This document shows positions 58,063 to 64,000 of a stretch of 64,000 nucleotides of DNA, one piece after another. The position numbers were made by a program, and so were the translations under genes. Each line of letters begins with the position of its first letter. The first letter of the stretch is position 1. Below the pieces are notes generated by a model. It did no database searches. It had not been told where the DNA came from and saw only the letters and a list, made by a program, of their open reading frames with translations. The DNA is from Crocodylus rhombifer (lineage: Eukaryota; Chordata; Crocodylia; Crocodylidae): assembly GCA_038503035.1 (NCBI GenBank), contig JAVSML010025181.1, forward strand, positions 1 through 64,000, written 5' to 3'.

Positions 58063-60059
58063 ATTTTTAGTAGATGAACCAAGTTCAACATGCTAGTGCA
58101 GAGGAGCCGCAGAGGCTTATAATTAGGGACTTATCTAAATTGCAGCAAGATGAAAGGCTTGTCACTCCTCCCTTGCCATGGATTGGCCAAGAGGCCAATA
58201 GCTCATCTTCAGACTGCAACATTGCATCTGGTTTTTAAAAAGATAGTGGAAAAACCTTTTTACTTTCCTGACTAGTGCCTTCACTGAGTATGTCACTAGT
58301 TCAGCCCCTCTATACGACTGCAGAAAGTGTCCTACCTTGTTTGTATTCTGCCGGGCTTTAACTTTTTTCAGGTGATTCAGTGCAAAATTGTGGGAAAAGC
58401 CAGTTTTTTGCAGTGATTGCAGGAAACTGCTGTTCTTCAGTTTCCATGAAAATCAAGAAACCATGGTTTAAGTAGGTACTTAATTGCAATAGTTGTCTGC
58501 AAAGCATGGTTATGAAGGCTACACAGGAGCCATACACGTAGGACTTGGCTGAGGAACTGAAAGCCTCGCCCTCCTCAACCCCTTTGCACTCCACATCCTT
58601 AGCTGTGGATTACTCAGACTTTAGGTCAGTGGAGTGAATTTCACATTCAGTTGAAAATTAGAAAATAAAATCCTGAACTGGATGAATTCTTGTCTTGGGC
58701 CTGACCAACACCTAGTGAAGGCAATGGAAATAATTCATTTTTCAGTCAGTTTTATATCAGGCAAGGTAGTTGAGCAGATACCCAACTCTGGACCCAAAAT
58801 ATGCATGATTACAAGAATCATTTCAGCTTTTATTCTCATCTTTTTGTGCACTTCTGTGCAAACTCCCCTGATTAGTTTGTGCATGTACCACTCAAGCAAC
58901 TAGTTACACTGGCTTCAATGAATGCATGAGAGAAACAGGGACCTGTCTATGTATAGGAGTGGCAAAATGTGACTCCCAGTGATCAAGACTACATTTCTTC
59001 AATTTCCAACTAGCCAGATGCAGTTTTTTAGCATATTATAAATAAAGCTGTATTTGGCAATGTATTCATCTAACATAACTTGCTTAAAATGAGTCTCAAC
59101 AAATTCCTGGTACAGTGCCTGAGAGATAAAGATCTTCCAAGAAATTATTTATCTATACTGCACAGACTGAAGAAAGCTTTCTCCTTTTTATAGGACAGTT
59201 TAATCAGATGTCTTTGAATATGTTGGGTAGAATAAAGTAAGCTTAATAAACATGCACTGGCTGAAAACTTCTTAGTAATAGCTAAATATTTGTTTCCTTT
59301 TCTTTTCTTAATGCCTTTGAAAGAAACCATTTGAAGCTCCATGGTGTCTGAACTTCTCCTGCACTGAAGTGCATATAGAGATGAGAAGAAAAGCCAAGCT
59401 GACTATTGTGATCATGCTTTTCTTTTTGGTTGCAGAGATAAGGCTCCACAGAAATCTGCCATGTGGTAATGAATTTAAGGAGACGAGGAAGCCAATGGTT
59501 CCAGGCTCCACACTTGTAGTAATATTGCTATTTATATTATACAACAACGGGGAGGGGAGAAAAAAAAACAACAAACCCGACCTCTGCTTTAAGAGAAATA
59601 TAGAAGGACTAATTCTGCACCACTGAGCACAATGGGAGTTGTGTCATTTACTTCAGTGGAAGCAGAATCTGGTCCAGAGAGATATCTTATCATGGTGAAA
59701 TAAAGGACATAAAGGTATGAATGCTAAATAGATTCTGAGGACATAAGCCTCTTCTGTCTGCATCTTGTAAGGTGGTACCTGTAAAGCCCTAGTATGAGGC
59801 CTTACATAGGATAATTCATTTATGCTAAAGTGTAAGCAATACGAACAACTATATTAACAATCTCTTTTTCTCTCATCTATTGTGTACATTGGTTTTCACC
59901 TGTTAGAACTACAGAAAAACACCTGCACTATAAAGTACCCGAGTTAACCATGTTGCAAACTGAAACCAACTACTATGAGTGTTGCTCCCATGCTGTAACC
60001 ATCAGGATGTGCTTACACATCACAATTACCAGGTGCTAATATCAAACAAAGGCCTAGTG
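58063..60059. other. Unannotated sequence
   Basis: There is no gene. An old-repeat-like block with CAATGGGAGTTGTGTCATTT and ACTTCAGTGGAAGCAGAATC, followed by TGGTCC, lies near 59630-59680. The frames at 58358-58594 and 59308-59626 have no known domain. Confidence 0.5.
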
Positions 60060-60800
60060 TTCCTTACAGTTAGCATATACTGGGAGCAGTGGCAAGTTCA
60101 GGGTTAATACCCTCTGTAACGTGCACAGGTTGGAGCTCCTGCCGGAGGAATGCTGAGGAGCTGGGAGCTGGCAAGTCTGCCCCACTTGCCAGGTATCTAG
60201 CAGCATCATGCACACCCAGCACAGCATGCACACAGCCCTCAGCACCCCATACGCCATCCTCAGACCTGCCTGCAGCTACAATCAAGCAGCACAGCTAGAG
60301 TATGGGGGCAGCAGTAGGGGAGGGGGCATGCATCCCATCTTTCTACTGGACAGCAGCCAGAGGTGTGCAGGGGCAATGTGTGTGTACACATGTCCATCCC
60401 ACAGCTCCCCACCTCCCTCCCCTGCTCAGCCTCCCCCCTTTCAGCCCAGCAGCTCCCCTCCCCACTCACCAGCTGCTGCTGTGCTGTCCAGGCTGTCACT
60501 GGTGGAGGGAGGAGGGGTAGGCAGGCACAGGAGTTCAGGAAGACAGCTAGTCTGCCTGAGAGCAGTGCCTCTGGGGATACTGGAAGACTGTGAACTGTTC
60601 ATTTGAAGTCCCATGGACAATTAGAAGTAAGGTTTAGCTGAGCTGGTTAACACAGCTCAAAGATAAGTTAGGCCACTTAAAGTGAGGCCTAGAGGACACT
60701 TAACACTTGGTTAACAAGTGCAAGTATGTGATCCTTTACATTTTAAGAGTCCTTAACAAGGTTGAATTGCAGCTTCTAACATGACCCTATTATTTCAGAA
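60060..60800. repeat. GC-rich patch and repeat family B copy
   Basis: 60085-60560 is a GC-rich, low-stop patch giving several overlapping frames on both strands with no protein similarity. At 60648-60790 the sequence resembles 42636-42800, with AGGCCTAGAGGACACTTAAC, TGGTTAACAAG and ATTTTAAGAGTCCTTAACAA. The two GC-rich patches sit at similar distances upstream of their family B segments, so a larger common element is possible. Confidence 0.4.
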
Positions 60801-61570
60801 AACCTATAATAAACTAAAAACTTATGGTCCTTATCCCAACTGCGGCATTTTAAAACACATTTTATACTGGTGTAAGTAACCCAAGGTGCAAGATATAAAA
60901 GCTTTAAACGCTGAAAAAGTACTGGGCCTCATTCTGATTTCGGTGGCCACATCAACAGAAGATGTATGTTGCACAGTTGACTAATTAACTGCACAGTAAA
61001 CATCTCAGTGTCTACTCATGTCCTTATTATCAGTTTTGTGCGCCATAAACTCCACAGCATGGGACTCATAAATACAAGTCCTGACCTGCTACACAGTTTT
61101 TTCATGCATGTGTATACACTGCCCCAGCTGGGTGGGGGCATGAGAGTGCTTCCAGCTAGCTCCAGGCACACCTGCATTTCAGCCAGCCCCTCTGCAGCAC
61201 ACAGAACCAGGATGGAGCAGCCCTGGGCTGAGCCCTGACTGACCCCCACGCATAGGCACAGGGAGGTAAAATTATTTGGGGGCCTGTGCATGCGCATGTG
61301 CACCCCCTCCTCCCAGCAGGCAAGTCTGTAGGGGAAGACCATGGGGTGGGGGGGCGGAGAACAGATCAAAGGCCTGCACAGCCAGGATGGGGCATGGGAC
61401 AGAGCCACAAGTGCCTTGTTTGCAGGGGGCATCCAGCATGGGGAGGGGGTGGTGTTTCGCACTGCTACACACATGCCAGAAGGCATGGGGGGGCATGTGC
61501 CCCAGATCTGCATGCAGGGCGAGGGCGGGCAGCTGCTGTGGGCTGGGGAAGGCTGGGCCGGGCTATCCTC
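60801..61570. other. Unannotated sequence with a GC-rich segment
   Basis: 60850-60960 holds an old dispersed-repeat fragment (ACTGGTGTAAGTAACC, then CTCATTCTGATTTCGGTGG). 61090-61570 is GC-rich with a CATGCGCATGTGCACCCCCT block near 61290 and produces long but meaningless frames on both strands. I see no gene. Confidence 0.4.
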
Positions 61571-61860
61571 ACTCCACACATCCATTAAAGTATTCTCATC
61601 TTTGTCACATTCAGGTCTCCTTTCTTGAGTTTTCTTACAATAGCACAAGATGCACATATCTTGTAGATTTGCCCCTTCAGCTTCACTAATACTCTTCTGT
61701 GCCATGATATTCTTGTTACGAGTTTCCAGTTTGTCCACCCTGCTGTTATTCAGTGGCTCAATTCATCATCTAACTCTGCATTCTGCTAAACAGGTGACCC
61801 CAGATACTTGAACTTGTCAACTTTTTAAACATGTTTCTCACTGATCATCACATTTCCAAC
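61571..61860 (-). mobile_element. RTE/BovB-like LINE ORF2 fragment
   Basis: On the minus strand one frame reads 'GWTNWKLVTRISWHRRVLVK', then 'LKGQIYKI' and 'VTKMRIL', a stop, then 'WMCGV'. This matches the 'GW.KWR..SGVLCDRRVP.KLKGK.Y' and 'EMRMLRWMCG' blocks near the C-terminus of RTE-clade ORF2. Further upstream 'KFKYLGS' (61783-61826) matches the preceding 'F.YLGS' block in another frame. The copy ends sharply at 61571, where GC-rich sequence begins. Homology may continue to about 61990 but is not readable there. Confidence 0.65.
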
Positions 61861-62699
61861 ATCAGATACCTCAGAGAAATCAGTGCATATATTCCATTTT
61901 GGATCAACTAATCTTCATTCCTCTTCCCTCTCGCATTTCCCTCTATTGGACCAATCCGGCTTGGACTTCCTCTAAACACAGTATATTTTGCAACTTATGA
62001 TGCGATCAAATAGCACCCTGTTTGTAAAGAAACCCAGGAACATGTTTCTCATTGGGCTCTTCATTAATACTGTTAATATTAAGCAGTCTGAAATGTAGCC
62101 AAAGAATCAGCAACAATTCCTGTCTAGTTGTACATTGCTTGTTGTACATTGTTTAACAGAAGAGAGAGTTCACTTAATCAGATCAGATCATTTATCACAG
62201 CAAATAATTTGACCTCTTCTACAAAGCACTTTTGAGTCCCAAATTTATGTTGTTTTTTTAATTAATCAAAATGTCAAGGAATATAAACCTTCTAAACTCC
62301 CTACACTTTGCACTGAAAAGTATTATACTGACTTTGTATTCAAGTTTTTAAAGTCTCTATAAGCAAACTGATCCCATGCAACACAATTAGTTTTGTTACA
62401 AGCTCAAGATCAGCCCAGTTTACCTGAGTTATTCACTACAGTTTGCAGCAAGAACACCCTGTCAAACTCACAGCAAGGGTCAGAAGCCTTTTGTTGGCTC
62501 AGGCTGGAACCTACAATCTGGCGGTCACTGTAAGGCAGAAGTCTTCATCCCTCTTCACCTCCAAATGACTTGTTGTCAGACTCCCAACACCTCAGCAAAG
62601 GACATAAGCCCAGGCATCGCAGAGCAGCAAGTTACACAGTGGAGGTGGAAGGATGATTCAGCACAGTTCTTTGGCACTGATTCTCCTCTACAAGATTGG
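61861..62699. other. Unannotated AT-rich sequence
   Basis: There is no gene. The left part may be the decayed upstream end of the RTE fragment. Nothing else is recognisable. Confidence 0.4.
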
Positions 62700-62769
62700 A
62701 CCTCCACAAGTTGGATCAGATCTCTTTATGGGCCACATCCAGCCCAGGGCCAGATGTTGCTGACTTCTG
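62700..62769 (-). mobile_element. hAT-like terminal fragment
   Basis: Reading the minus strand from 62769 gives CAGAAGTCAGCAACATCTGG, then a GGATGTGGCCCATAAAGAGA block and a GATCTGATCC block. This is the CAGGGGTCAGCAACC...TGGCCCA...GATCTG form of hAT ends common in reptiles. It resembles the end at 36230-36318. The other terminus is not seen. Confidence 0.45.
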
Positions 62770-63939
62770 TTCTGGGATAATTCCAGATTCTGAACAAGAC
62801 AGAAGTTTTATCTGTGCTGACATGAAACAAGTTGTATCCAGAACATATGACTTGCCATTTACTGGGTCCATCTTGCCCAGCCTTGAGTTGACCGGGAGGT
62901 GCCAATACTTCCCCCTAGTGCTGCTGGGCCCAGGAGTAGTAGATATCTACTGAGCTGCTCTGGGCTCCTGATCTCCCCACCACCACCTTCACCTGGGAGG
63001 TCTACAGCCCCACTAGCCACCTGCTGCTGCAGCTGCCTACAGAAAGAGGGGACCCCACAACACCAGGGGAATCCCTCCACCAGAAAACACTATCTACTTC
63101 TGCTAGTTGCTCCAGCAGCAACCCTTGTGTTTACCCTCCTGTAGCAAGTCCTGTCACTCTCCCTTTCCTGGCATGTGGCTGAGTAAGTGAGCAGTGTGAT
63201 CCCCCACTCCCTCCTGTGGTCATTTTGTGGGGTTTTTTTGCATTTACCCCCCAGTCCCTGCCCCAGCCCTTCACACACACCACCACGCAAGGCAACCCTT
63301 ACTCACTGCAACTGGAAGAGACCCCCAGCCCCATAGGAAGCCACAGTCTCTCATCCAAGTAGAGGATGAGACTCCACCCATCCCACCTAGACTTGTGACA
63401 GGGCACAAGCCCTCTGCAGGGGCTGCTACACCAGCAGTCTCCAAACAGGAGGCAGTTACTGAGATAGGGGAGACCCTGTGACCAGACTTCCCTGGAAGGG
63501 GTCACAAAATCCCCCCTACCCAACCAGGGCAGGGGTTTCTCATCCTCATCTTCCATAGAGGGTGGGAAGGGGAAACGGTCTGCCAGAAAACCCCCCCAAA
63601 AACTAGCAATACCTGCAGGAACCAGTGGCACCACCCAGCCAGCCTTCCCTCAGCTCTGCAAGCCTGGCTGCTCAGAGCTGGGCCCAGGCAGCTGCAGGAA
63701 AACCTGTAGTCACAGAGCCTGGACCCTCCCCTGCCTCTGCCTATGCTACTGAGGCAATCAGGGTCCCCCTTTCCACCATCAGCAGGAACCATGGAGGGCA
63801 CTGCTATATGCTTGAGAAAAAGCCTCATTCCCCTTTGAAACATATGTGAGGGCACTCACTCGGGCAGTGGGGGCTCCAAGGATCTTGGCAGCCTCCAGAC
63901 ACTATGGTAAGGGAATCTCCTTCCTTGCCATGAAGGCTG
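62770..63939. other. Unannotated sequence
   Basis: There is no gene that I can support. GC-moderate text from 62880 to 63850 keeps several frames open on both strands (longest 117 codons on minus at 63502-63855) without any recognisable domain. It could be part of an unrecognised repeat. Confidence 0.4.
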
Positions 63940-63985
63940 TTTTGCAGGAGACAGCGAAGAAATTTTGCAGGAGACAGTGAAGAAA
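63940..63985 (+). repeat. Tandem duplication, 23-bp unit
   Basis: The unit TTTTGCAGGAGACAGCGAAG, ending in AAA, occurs at 63940-63962 and again at 63963-63985 with one difference (AGCGAAG to AGTGAAG). It lies next to the window edge, so whether the array continues is unknown. Confidence 0.9.
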
Positions 63986-64000
63986 GAGCTTGTGCACTGG

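Noticed and set aside
61016..61738. 240-codon minus-strand frame
   Set aside because: It reads the RTE fragment in the wrong frame and then crosses the junction into GC-rich repeat sequence.
1..64000. tRNA genes or tRNA-derived SINEs
   Set aside because: No cloverleaf with A and B box spacing was recognised by eye. A covariance-model scan would be needed to exclude degraded copies.

Overview
The window looks like gene-poor vertebrate nuclear DNA, most likely from a sauropsid and probably a crocodilian. The reasoning is that it is rich in CR1-type LINEs ending in the short TTTCATAG-type tail, hAT-type DNA transposons, and old LINE remnants shared by crocodilians, turtles and birds. The species call is inference from repeat content only. 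I find no intact host protein-coding gene, no exon with convincing splice context, no tRNA or rRNA, and no CRISPR or prokaryotic organisation. The longer open frames either belong to mobile elements or are accidents of GC-rich repeats.

Layout. 1-2907: unannotated AT-rich sequence. 2908-5762: a cluster of three insertions, namely a CR1 3' end (minus), a Helitron-like element with a G-rich minisatellite inside, and a 1,530-bp solo-LTR-like element with TG/CA ends and a 5-bp target duplication. 5763-19700: old sequence with a decayed CR1/L3-like LINE (7950-8670), a dispersed repeat called family A here (10250-10740), a CR1 3' end (13466-13628) and a MITE-like stretch (15160-15480). 19700-21958: the largest plus-strand CR1, running from the end of ORF1 through endonuclease into reverse transcriptase. 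21959-23815: an unplaced block with a polyadenylation signal, then pyrimidine-rich and TG-rich tandem repeats. 23890-25400: a 1.5-kb imperfect palindrome. 28435-29793: a MITE-like element and a 313-bp fold-back. 30600-31200: an L1/Tx1-like remnant. 33570-37535: hAT ends and CR1 copies on both strands. 40498-41984: a hAT element with an 8-bp target duplication whose body is largely a long inverted repeat. 43106-45200: a small fold-back followed by a long CR1 (minus). 49222-50130: another fold-back. 53432-54503: family A and the best-preserved CR1 frame. 56240-58070: two hAT-like elements of one family in opposite orientation. 61571-61860: an RTE/BovB-like fragment. The rest to 64000 is unannotated apart from a hAT end and a short tandem duplication.

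There is no pathway to describe. What the features share is transposon biology: CR1 waves of different ages, non-autonomous hAT and fold-back elements, one LTR and one Helitron candidate. The most notable pattern is the density of long inverted repeats, at least six in about 35 kb, several probably non-autonomous DNA transposons. I did not find a convincing new multi-gene system.
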